Assembly: GCA_024404395.1 (NCBI GenBank)
Contig: JAKSPZ010000099.1
Span: 1 to 5,016, forward strand
Reading direction: 5' to 3'
DNA length: 5,016 nt
From: Clostridia bacterium
Lineage (GTDB): Bacteria; Bacillota; Clostridia; Christensenellales; Aristaeellaceae
Position 1 is the first letter of the stretch, and every line of letters begins with the position of its first letter. The notes beneath the pieces were generated by a model that worked only from the letters and a program-made list of their open reading frames with translations, searched no databases and was not told where the DNA came from. This document shows positions 1 through 5,007 of the stretch, in pieces. A program made the translations under genes and the position numbers.

Positions 1-61
1 CTCAGTCGACTTCGTCGACAGCTCCCTTTACCAAAGGGAGCCACAGGTGACGGGGTTACCG
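1..61 (+). repeat. Two-hairpin intergenic repeat, copy 1 (left end cut by window edge)
   Basis: Two perfect stem-loops stand side by side. The first pairs GTCGAC (5-10) with GTCGAC (14-19) around a TTC loop. The second pairs GCTCCCTTT (21-29) with AAAGGGAGC (33-41) around ACC. A tail reading GAGCCACAGGTGACGGGG and then GTTACCG follows. Bases 1-26 are identical to 4947-4972, and the tail AGCCACAGGTGACGG-like segment matches the reverse complement of 4831-4850, so this is one of three copies in the window. Copy 3 has CCC before the CTCAG, which suggests this copy starts a few bases outside the window. The second stem is not followed by a T-run on the + strand, so it is not a standard intrinsic terminator. 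Function unknown; a mobile or RNA-structured repeat family is an inference. Confidence 0.8.
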
Positions 62-111
62 CGGCAACGTGCCCCCACCCCGCCCAACGCCCTCTTCCCC
101 TCTCATTGGAG

Positions 112-140
112 TTGCTTTTTTTCCCTTCGTAACTTATAAT
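112..140 (+). promoter_or_regulatory. Sigma-A-type promoter of the four-gene operon
   Basis: A -35 box TTGCTT (112-117) and a perfect -10 box TATAAT (135-140) are separated by exactly 17 nt. Transcription would start near 147, giving a short leader of about 24 nt that contains the ribosome binding site of the deaminase gene. The local sequence is AT-rich against a GC-rich background, as expected of a promoter. No operator or riboswitch is visible in the short leader, so constitutive expression is the simplest reading. Confidence 0.82.
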
Positions 141-156
141 AAAACCAATCAAACAT

Positions 157-165
157 CGGAGGTGG
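157..165 (+). promoter_or_regulatory. Ribosome binding site that fixes the GTG start of the deaminase
   Basis: CGGAGGTGG contains GGAGG at 158-162, 8 nt before GTG at 171. The open frame continues upstream to an ATG at 69, but that ATG lies upstream of the promoter and has no Shine-Dalgarno sequence. The GTG at 171 is therefore the supported start. Confidence 0.85.
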
Positions 166-170
166 CAATC

Positions 171-638
171 GTGGATAAGTGGGATCGTCGGTTTATGGAA
201 ATGGCGTGGGTCATATCCAACTGGGCCAGCTGCTATCAGCCCAACCGCAAGATCGGTTGTGTCATCGTCAAAAACAAGCGCATCGTAACCACCGGCTACA
301 ACGGCGCGCCGGCGGGCATCAAAACCTGCGTGGAGCGGGGCGAGTGCCTCCGCAAAAAGCTCTCCATCGAATCGGGTACCCGCGCGGAGCTGTGCTACGC
401 CATCCACGCGGAGCAGAACGCCATCATTCAGGCGGCGAAGCTGGGCTCCTCCATCGACGGCGCCACCCTCTACTGCACCCATCAGCCCTGCGTGATCTGT
501 GCCAAGATGATCGTCAACTCGGGCATCAGCCGCGTGGTCTACGAGGAGGGCTATCCCGACGACTTCGCCCTCGAGATGCTGAAAGAGGGCAACGTGGAAC
601 TGGAACGCTACGAAAAGGAAACCGAGACCAATGAATGA
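171..638 (+). CDS. dCMP deaminase family protein (zinc-dependent deoxycytidylate deaminase)
   Basis: A 155-residue protein of the cytidine/deoxycytidylate deaminase fold. It probably converts dCMP to dUMP, feeding dTMP synthesis in the cytoplasm. Seen in the sequence: GYNGAPAG at 42-49; a cysteine-rich stretch with C53 and C59 (TCVERGEC) typical of dCMP deaminases; the catalytic zinc motif HAEQNAI with H79 and proton-shuttle E81; and PCVICAK with zinc ligands C107 and C110. All catalytic residues are present. Length is normal for the bacterial family; the B. subtilis relative is ComEB. The GTG start is chosen because GGAGG lies 8 nt upstream and a promoter ends at 140; the longer frame from 69 would begin before the promoter. 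The last 8 nt overlap the next gene, which suggests translational coupling. The family call is firm; dCMP as the exact substrate is inferred from family membership. Confidence 0.93.
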   Translation: MDKWDRRFMEMAWVISNWASCYQPNRKIGCVIVKNKRIVTTGYNGAPAGIKTCVERGECLRKKLSIESGTRAELCYAIHAEQNAIIQAAKLGSSIDGATLYCTHQPCVICAKMIVNSGISRVVYEEGYPDDFALEMLKEGNVELERYEKETETNE

Positions 639-1695
639 TCGACTTGCTGCCCTGCAGCGCGTCCTCCCGAACGATGGCATGGACGCCCTCATCGTCACCG
701 ACCGACTGAACCTCTTCTACCTCACGGGCGTGCGGGTCTTCCCCGGCGAGCGACTGGTGGCGCTGATCGTCACCGAGACCGCCGCGACCCTCGTCGCCAA
801 CCGTCTCTTCGCCCTGAAGGACACCCCCGTCCCGCTGGTGGAATACGACGACATCGAGGATCCCATCCCCGCGGTGATCGACGCCCTCGGAAAAGCGAAG
901 ACCGTGGGCGTGGATCCCACCTGGCGCTGCGGCTTCCTGCTGCGCCTGATGCAGCAGTCCGACGCCAAATACATCGACGGCGGCATGCCCGTCCGCGAGA
1001 TGCGCATGGTGAAGGACGAGGCCGAATGCGCCGCCCTGCGCGAAGCCTCCCGCTACAACGATCTCGCCATCGACCTCACCATCAAGGGCCTCCGCGAGGG
1101 CATGACCGAGCTGGAAGCCTGCGACCTCTATGCGAAGAACGCCAAGCTGGTGGGCAGCGACGGCTGCTCCTTCGAGCCGCTGGTCTGCTTCGGCGCCAAC
1201 TGCGCGGAGCCCCATCACATCTCCGACGATACGCCCCTGAAGAAGGGCGACGCCGTCATTCTGGACGTTGGCACCGCGTGGAAGGACTACGCGGGCGACA
1301 TGACCCGCACCGTCTTCTTCGGCACCCCCGATGACAAAGACGCCGAGAAGGTCTACGAACTGGTCAAGGCGGCGAACATCGCGGGCGAAGCCGCCGTCAA
1401 GCCCGGCGTCCCCCTGTCCGCCTTTGACGATGCCGCCCGCAAGGTCATCGCCGATGCGGGCTACGGTGAATACTTCATCCACCGCACGGGACACAACATC
1501 GGTCTGGACGTCCACGAGTATCCCGACGTCAGCGCCACCTCGGAAGTCATCGCCCGCCCGGGCATGTGCTTCTCCGTGGAGCCGGGCATCTATCTCCACG
1601 GTCGCTTCGGCGTCCGCGTGGAGGATCTGGTCATCGTCACCGAGAACGGCTGCGAGGTCCTGAACCATTACGACAAGGAATACACCGTCCTATGA
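631..1695 (+). CDS. M24-family metallopeptidase (Xaa-Pro dipeptidase/aminopeptidase type)
   Basis: A 354-residue cytoplasmic peptidase of the pita-bread fold, expected to release N-terminal residues or split dipeptides before proline. An N-terminal creatinase-like domain (about 1-125, including ALIVTDRLNLFYLTG) precedes the catalytic domain (about 130-350). All five metal ligands are visible: D212 (ILDVGTAW), D223 (YAGDMTRT), H288 (HRTGHNIG), E317 (FSVEPGIY) and E331 (VRVEDLV). Supporting histidines are in PHH (195-197 region), H284 and H295 (DVHEYP). Length is typical of the short Firmicute PepQ/YpdF-like group. The ATG at 631 lies inside the end of the deaminase gene (8-nt overlap) with AAGGA 11 nt upstream; the stop overlaps the next start as ATGA. 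Nothing looks broken. Whether it is an aminopeptidase (PepP-like) or a dipeptidase (PepQ-like) cannot be decided from sequence alone. Confidence 0.93.
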   Translation: MNDRLAALQRVLPNDGMDALIVTDRLNLFYLTGVRVFPGERLVALIVTETAATLVANRLFALKDTPVPLVEYDDIEDPIPAVIDALGKAKTVGVDPTWRCGFLLRLMQQSDAKYIDGGMPVREMRMVKDEAECAALREASRYNDLAIDLTIKGLREGMTELEACDLYAKNAKLVGSDGCSFEPLVCFGANCAEPHHISDDTPLKKGDAVILDVGTAWKDYAGDMTRTVFFGTPDDKDAEKVYELVKAANIAGEAAVKPGVPLSAFDDAARKVIADAGYGEYFIHRTGHNIGLDVHEYPDVSATSEVIARPGMCFSVEPGIYLHGRFGVRVEDLVIVTENGCEVLNHYDKEYTVL

Positions 1696-2483
1696 GCATC
1701 AAGTGCAACCTCCACACCCACACCTGCTTCTCCGACGGCAAACACACCGCCGAGGAAGTGGTGCTGTCCGCCATCGATAAGGGCTTTCAGACCATCGGCT
1801 TCTCCGACCACGGCTACGCGCCGCTGGACAGCGCCTGCATGCCCGAAAAGGACGAACCCCGCTACCGCGCCGAGATCCTGCGGCTGAAGGAAGCATACCG
1901 CGACCGCATCGAGGTGGTCCTCGGCTACGAGCACGACGCCTCCAAGCCCGACTCCGACCTGTCGCCCTACAGCTACGTCATCGAGTCCATCCACATTCTG
2001 GAGGGGCGCCCCGTGGACTGGGACAAGGCGCACTTTCTGGAGAACGCCGCGGGCGATATCCCCGATTACGTCCGCCGCTACTACCGCTTCTGCGCGGAGG
2101 TGTACGCACAAAGCACCGCCGACATCTGCGGACACATCAACCTCATCGAGAAATTCAACGAGGGCAATGTCCTCTTCGATCCCGACGCCCCCGCCCTGCG
2201 CACCGCCGCCTTCGATGCGCTGGATGCCGCCCTGGCGAAGGATATGATCATTGAGATCAACACGGGCGCCATGTCCCGCGGTTACCGCACCGAGCCCTAT
2301 CCGAGCCCCGCGCTGCTGCGGCGCGTGAAGGAAAAGGGCGGACGCATCTGCCTCTCTTCCGACAGTCACCACAAGGACACCCTCGACCATGCCTTCGACC
2401 TCGCGGCAGCCCTTGCCCGCGACTGCGGTTTTACCGCCCAATGGGTCTGGCACGACGGCGGCTTCACGGAGACCGAACTGTAA
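1692..2483 (+). CDS. PHP-domain phosphoesterase, histidinol-phosphatase (HisJ/HisK) family
   Basis: A 263-residue PHP-domain protein, close to the usual length of about 270 for HisJ-type histidinol phosphatases, which remove phosphate from L-histidinol phosphate in histidine synthesis. Candidate metal ligands in order: H8 and H10 with D15 (NLHTHTCFSDG), H40 (FSDHGY), E80 (GYEHD), H101 (ESIHILEG), H148 (CGHINLIEKF), then D224 and H226 (SSDSHH). EINTGAMSRG (188-197) is also typical of the family. The ATG at 1692 overlaps the peptidase stop by 4 nt (ATGA), with AAGGA about 12 nt upstream; the frame remains open further upstream but only as an out-of-frame shadow of the peptidase. No other his gene is in view, so the substrate may be another small phosphate ester. 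Family call firm, exact substrate uncertain. Confidence 0.88.
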   Translation: MSIKCNLHTHTCFSDGKHTAEEVVLSAIDKGFQTIGFSDHGYAPLDSACMPEKDEPRYRAEILRLKEAYRDRIEVVLGYEHDASKPDSDLSPYSYVIESIHILEGRPVDWDKAHFLENAAGDIPDYVRRYYRFCAEVYAQSTADICGHINLIEKFNEGNVLFDPDAPALRTAAFDALDAALAKDMIIEINTGAMSRGYRTEPYPSPALLRRVKEKGGRICLSSDSHHKDTLDHAFDLAAALARDCGFTAQWVWHDGGFTETEL

Positions 2484-2498
2484 ATACGGAGGATCATC

Positions 2499-3491
2499 AT
2501 GACTTACATTCCCGCCCCCGACCGCTACGGCAAGATGGAATACCGCCGCTGCGGCAGAAGCGGTGTGCTGCTGCCCGCCATCTCCATCGGACTCTGGCAC
2601 AACTTCGGCAACATCACCCCCTTCGGCGTCCAGCAGTCCATCCTGCGCACCGCTTTCGACAACGGCATCTGCCACTTCGACCTCGCCAACAACTACGGAC
2701 CGCCCTACGGTGAGGCGGAGCACAACTTCGGCATCCACATGGATCGAGACTGGCGCCCCCACCGCGACGAGCTGTTCATCTCCTCCAAGGCGGGCTACGA
2801 CATGTGGGACGGTCCTTACGGCGACCACGGCAGCCGCAAGTACCTGATCTCCAGCCTCGACCAGTCCCTGAAGCGCATGCATCTGGACTATGTGGACGTG
2901 TTCTATCATCACCGTCCCGATCCCGACACCCCCCTCGCGGAGACCATGGGTGCGCTGGACCGGATCGTCCGCAGCGGCAAGGCGCTCTACGCGGGCATCT
3001 CCAACTATCCCGCCGACAAGGCCAAGATCGCCATCGACACCCTGCGCAAGCTGGGCACGCCCTGCCTCATCGAGCAGCCCAACTACTCCATGCTGGACCG
3101 CTGGATCGAGAACGGACTCACCGACGTCCTTCGCGAGGAGGGCGTGGGCTGCATCGTCTTCGCGCCGCTGCAGAACGGTCTGCTGACGGGCAAGTATCTG
3201 GGCGGCATCCCCGCCGATTCCCGCGCGGGTCACGATCCCCGCTACCTGAAGCCCGCCGCCATCACCGAGGGCAAGCTGAAGAAGATCGCCGCGCTGAAGC
3301 AGATCGCCGACGCCCGCGGACAGTCCCTGGCACAGATGTCCCTGGCATGGGTCCTGCGCGACAAGGTGGTCACCTCCGCCCTCATCGGCGCCAGCCGCCC
3401 CGAGCAGGTCATCGAGAACATCGGCGCCGTCCATTCCGCCCCCTTCACCGCGGAGGAACTCGCCGCCATCGACGCCGCTCTGGCACTGTGA
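2499..3491 (+). CDS. gpr: Aldo/keto reductase, L-glyceraldehyde-3-phosphate reductase (YghZ/GPR) group
   Basis: A 330-residue cytoplasmic NADPH-dependent TIM-barrel reductase. The N-terminus is strikingly like E. coli YghZ as I recall it: MEYRRCGRSG (13-22), LPAIS, GLWHNFG (31-37), HFDLANNYGPP (59-69), SSKAGYDMWDGPYGD (95-109), GSRKYLISSLDQSLKRM (111-127) and YHHRPDPDTPL (136-146). The catalytic tetrad is D61, Y66, K97 and H138; the cofactor-binding end is LIGASRPEQVIENI (295-308). Compared with the recalled 346-residue E. coli protein it is shorter, apparently through a small internal deletion near 240-250 and a missing C-terminal tail, so it ends soon after the last helix. The ATG at 2499 has CGGAGGA at 2487-2493 and follows the PHP gene by 15 nt, making it the last gene of the operon. 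In vivo role may be detoxifying reactive aldehydes; this is inference from the family. Confidence 0.93.
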   Translation: MTYIPAPDRYGKMEYRRCGRSGVLLPAISIGLWHNFGNITPFGVQQSILRTAFDNGICHFDLANNYGPPYGEAEHNFGIHMDRDWRPHRDELFISSKAGYDMWDGPYGDHGSRKYLISSLDQSLKRMHLDYVDVFYHHRPDPDTPLAETMGALDRIVRSGKALYAGISNYPADKAKIAIDTLRKLGTPCLIEQPNYSMLDRWIENGLTDVLREEGVGCIVFAPLQNGLLTGKYLGGIPADSRAGHDPRYLKPAAITEGKLKKIAALKQIADARGQSLAQMSLAWVLRDKVVTSALIGASRPEQVIENIGAVHSAPFTAEELAAIDAALAL

Positions 3492-3498
3492 AATTAAC

Positions 3499-3527
3499 TT
3501 GAGTTGCGTCCGCCGATGTGCTATCAT
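3499..3527 (+). promoter_or_regulatory. Promoter of the riboswitch-exchanger transcript
   Basis: A -35 box TTGAGT (3499-3504) and a -10 box TATCAT (3522-3527, five of six consensus bases) lie 17 nt apart, and TG at 3519-3520 adds an extended -10. The expected start near 3534 falls on the first bases of the riboswitch P1 helix, which fits a leader beginning with its aptamer. The -35 box begins only 8 nt after the stop codon of the reductase gene, and no terminator separates them, so some read-through from the upstream operon is possible. Confidence 0.78.
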
Positions 3528-3532
3528 GTCCT

Positions 3533-3626
3533 CAGTAAGGGAGTAGTCGGCTGGACTGCAGCGGTGCTGCCAACATCCTGAACGCGACCGCGTTCTGGCA
3601 GCATCTGAAATGACGAGACTTATCTG
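3533..3626 (+). promoter_or_regulatory. yybP-ykoY (manganese) riboswitch aptamer
   Basis: The leader carries the hallmarks of the yybP-ykoY family as I recall it. A closing helix pairs CAGTAAG (3533-3539) with CTTATCTG (3619-3626, one bulged T). The 5' loop GGAGTAG (3540-3546) follows directly, opposite a 3' loop CGAGA (3614-3618) just before the closing strand. Known members read roughly TAAGG-GGAGTAG on the left and CGAGA-CCTTA on the right, so this one has one closing pair fewer on both sides. A long arm pairs TGCTGCCA (3565-3572) with TGGCAGCA (3596-3603), capped by GAACGC/GCGTTC around GACC, with a 7-nt bulge ACATCCT (3573-3579). AGTC/GACT (3545-3548 with 3553-3556) can form another short arm. 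The family senses Mn2+ and turns on Mn2+ exporters, matching the cation exchanger downstream. Identification is by motif and fold read by eye, not by covariance search. Confidence 0.83.
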
Positions 3627-3632
3627 TTTATT

Positions 3633-3657
3633 CGAGACAGGTGGGTCTCGTCTTTTT
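3633..3657 (+). terminator. Leader terminator, likely riboswitch expression platform
   Basis: CGAGAC (3633-3638) pairs with GTCTCG (3645-3650) around AGGTGG, followed by TC and TTTTT (3653-3657). The same right-hand strand extended to GTCTCGTC (3645-3652) can instead pair with GACGAGAC (3612-3619), an 8-bp match that takes the 3' loop and closing strand of the aptamer. Ligand-dependent switching between transcription stop and read-through is inferred. Which of the two hairpins is the working terminator is not settled by sequence. Confidence 0.72.
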
Positions 3658-3688
3658 CTGACGACTTTACAAACAGGAGGAAACAAAC

Positions 3689-4663
3689 ATGATCAAAGCG
3701 ATCATTCTCTTCATCGTCGGTCTGGTGCTGGTCATCAAGGGCGGCGACTGGTTCGTGGACGGCGCAACGAGCCTTGCCCGCCGCTTCCATATCCCCGAGC
3801 TGCTCATCGGCGCCACCATCGTCTCCATCGGCACCACGCTGCCCGAGGTCATGGTCTCCACCACCTCCGCCATCAAGGGTATCGGCGGCATGGCGTACGG
3901 CAACGCCATCGGCTCGGTCATCTGCAATACCGCCCTCATCGCGGCCATCACCGTCACCCTCGCACCCGCGGCGGTAAAGCGGGCGACGCTCCTGCTGCCC
4001 GCGGCGGCGTTCTTCGCGGCGGCGGCGGTCTTCTGCGTGATGAGCTACTGCTTCGGCGGCTTCAGCCGCATCTCGGGTGTGATCCTGCTCCTCATGTTCG
4101 TCTGCTACATCGTCTTCAGCGTGCTTCAGATGAAGAAGCATCCCGAAACGGTCGAGGAGGACGAAGAGGAAGAGAAGCAGCTCAACGTTCCCATGAGCGT
4201 GGTGTTCCTTGTACTGGGCGCTGCCATGATCGCCGTCGGCGCCAACCTGCTGGTGAATAACGGTACGATCATCGCTTCCGCCCTCGGCGTTCCCGAGACG
4301 GTCATCGCCCTGACCTTTGTGGCACTGGGCACGTCCCTTCCCGAGCTGGTCACCGCCATCACGTCCCTGGCTAAGGGACACGGCGCGCTGTCTCTGGGCA
4401 ATGTCATCGGCGCCAACCTGTTCAACATCGTGCTGGTGCTGGGCATGTCCACCGTGGTCCGTCCCTTCGGCATCCCCACGGGTGCCATGCTGGCGGGTCA
4501 CAGCGCATCGCTGGTGCTGGAGATCCCCGTGATGCTGGGCGTCATGCTGATCCTGTGCGTCCCCGCCATGATCCGCGGCAAGCTCGCCCGCTGGCAGGGC
4601 ATCCTGCTCCTCGTCACCTACTTCACCTTCGTCGGCATCCAGCTCTTCGCTTTCGGCGCCTAA
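3689..4663 (+). CDS. CaCA-family cation exchanger (YrbG-like, annotated Na+/Ca2+ antiporter; possible Mn2+ exporter)
   Basis: A 324-residue integral membrane protein of the calcium/cation antiporter superfamily, close to the usual 310-330 residues. It shows the inverted two-repeat layout of about ten helices. Alpha-1 has GTTLPE (48-53, E53) and GNAIGSVICN (71-80, N80); alpha-2 has GTSLPE (214-219, E219) and GNVIGANLFN (237-246, N246). The two glutamates are the expected cation ligands. An acidic cytoplasmic linker, ETVEEDEEEEK (153-163), separates the halves. MIKAIILFIVGLVLVIKGGD is the first membrane segment, not a cleaved signal. The ATG at 3689 has a perfect AGGAGG at 3675-3680, 8 nt away. 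The gene is single, with its own promoter, riboswitch-like leader and downstream terminator. Homology points to Ca2+ exchange; the Mn2+-riboswitch-like leader points to Mn2+ efflux. The family is firm, the ion is not. Confidence 0.93.
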   Translation: MIKAIILFIVGLVLVIKGGDWFVDGATSLARRFHIPELLIGATIVSIGTTLPEVMVSTTSAIKGIGGMAYGNAIGSVICNTALIAAITVTLAPAAVKRATLLLPAAAFFAAAAVFCVMSYCFGGFSRISGVILLLMFVCYIVFSVLQMKKHPETVEEDEEEEKQLNVPMSVVFLVLGAAMIAVGANLLVNNGTIIASALGVPETVIALTFVALGTSLPELVTAITSLAKGHGALSLGNVIGANLFNIVLVLGMSTVVRPFGIPTGAMLAGHSASLVLEIPVMLGVMLILCVPAMIRGKLARWQGILLLVTYFTFVGIQLFAFGA

Positions 4664-4674
4664 GACGCAACAGC

Positions 4675-4705
4675 AAAACCACCCGCCCCAAACGGGTGGT
4701 TTTTT
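4675..4705 (+). terminator. Intrinsic terminator of the exchanger gene
   Basis: AAAACCACCCG (4675-4685) pairs perfectly with CGGGTGGTTTT (4693-4703) around CCCCAAA, and the T-run continues to 4705. It begins 11 nt after the stop codon. The A-run on the left gives T's on the opposite strand too, so it may also stop transcription arriving from the right. Confidence 0.93.
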
Positions 4706-4746
4706 ATGCCTCAAAAAACGAAACTTCAGTACGTATCCCGGCTTTC

Positions 4747-4771
4747 GGAGCGCTGAGTCAGCGCTCCCTAC
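4747..4771 (-). repeat. 25-nt hairpin element, copy A
   Basis: Read on the - strand this begins GTAGGGAGCGCTGA and folds into a 9-bp stem (GGAGCGCTG with CAGCGCTCC) with a 3-nt loop. It matches copy B at 4793-4817 in 22 of 25 positions. Two of the three differences are a swap of one stem pair (A-T here, T-A in copy B), and the third is in the loop. Confidence 0.8.
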
Positions 4772-4792
4772 AAACAGTTACCGCCAACCTGT

Positions 4793-4817
4793 GTAGGGTG
4801 CGCTGACCCAGCGCACC
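4793..4817 (+). repeat. 25-nt hairpin element, copy B
   Basis: This copy begins GTAGGGTGCGCTGA; GGTGCGCTG (4797-4805) pairs with CAGCGCACC (4809-4817) around ACC. It points towards copy A, so the GTAGGG ends face each other across GTTACCGCCAAC (4777-4788). CCCTACAAACAG (4766-4777) also pairs with CTGTGTAGGG (4789-4798) apart from two extra A's, so the two copies plus their spacer can form a larger cruciform-like structure. Confidence 0.8.
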
Positions 4818-4830
4818 GCGTTACCCCATC

Positions 4831-4904
4831 GTTGCCCCCGTCACCTGTGCCTCCCCTTTCTCAAAAGGGGAGGTGGCTCCGCGTAGCGGAGTCGGAGGGG
4901 TGAC
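4831..4904 (-). repeat. Two-hairpin intergenic repeat, copy 2 (reverse orientation)
   Basis: Two stems stand in the same arrangement as copy 1 but reversed. CCTCCCCTTT (4850-4859) pairs perfectly with AAAGGGGAGG (4864-4873) around CTCA, and CTCCGC (4877-4882) pairs with GCGGAG (4886-4891) around GTA. On the - strand it starts GTCACCCCTCCGACTCC and ends in a CACAGGTGACGGGG tail shared with copy 1. The smaller stem has a different sequence from copies 1 and 3 (CTCCGC instead of GTCGAC) but is still fully paired. Confidence 0.8.
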
Positions 4905-4921
4905 TCTATGGTATAGGTCAC
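4900..4921. repeat. Small inverted repeat between repeat copies 2 and 3
   Basis: GTGAC (4900-4904) pairs with GTCAC (4917-4921), and CTAT (4906-4909) pairs with ATAG (4913-4916) around GGT, with T4905 bulged. It overlaps the outer end of copy 2 by five bases. Function not known. Confidence 0.6.
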
Positions 4922-4943
4922 GACAGTTCCTCAGTCACGGCAA

Positions 4944-5007
4944 CCCCTCAGTCGACTTCGTCGACAGCTCCCCTTAGAAAGTGGAGCCATAGGCTACGGC
5001 ATTACCG
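4944..5007 (+). repeat. Two-hairpin intergenic repeat, copy 3
   Basis: It starts CCCCTCAG. GTCGAC (4951-4956) pairs with GTCGAC (4960-4965) around TTC. GCTCCCCTT (4967-4975) pairs with AAGTGGAGC (4979-4987) with one C/T mismatch at 4972/4982. The tail GAGCCATAGGCTACGGC then ATTACCG is a diverged form of the tail in copy 1. Bases 4947-4972 are identical to 1-26, so copies 1 and 3 are direct repeats around the whole gene set. Confidence 0.8.

Noticed and set aside
69..170. Upstream extension of the deaminase frame to an ATG at 69
   Set aside because: That ATG lies before the TTGCTT/TATAAT promoter and has no ribosome binding site; the added residues are proline-rich and not family-like. GTG at 171 has GGAGG at the right distance.
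526..1668. A 380-codon open frame on the - strand
   Set aside because: Antisense shadow of the M24 peptidase gene, with low-complexity composition and no recognisable motif.
1668..3686. A 672-codon open frame on the - strand
   Set aside because: It lies antisense to the PHP and reductase genes, which have full catalytic motifs. Its translation is rich in V, A, G, D and H without any domain, a usual result of GC-rich codons read backwards.
3610..4260. A + strand open frame starting inside the riboswitch
   Set aside because: It starts within the aptamer, has no ribosome binding site and becomes an arginine/histidine-rich out-of-frame reading of the exchanger gene.
3620..4714. A 364-codon open frame on the - strand
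   Set aside because: Antisense shadow of the cation exchanger; its D/H/E/G/Q-rich reading is the mirror of a membrane protein gene and it crosses the terminator and riboswitch.
4555..4806. A + strand open frame across the exchanger end and terminator
   Set aside because: Out-of-frame in the exchanger, then runs through the terminator hairpin and repeats; no start signal.
4850..4873. Strong hairpin in repeat copy 2 as an intrinsic terminator
   Set aside because: The 10-bp stem is not followed by a T-run on either strand, and the true terminator of the exchanger already lies at 4675-4705.
4747..5007. Possible CRISPR array
   Set aside because: The repeats differ in length, orientation and spacing and there are no regular unique spacers.
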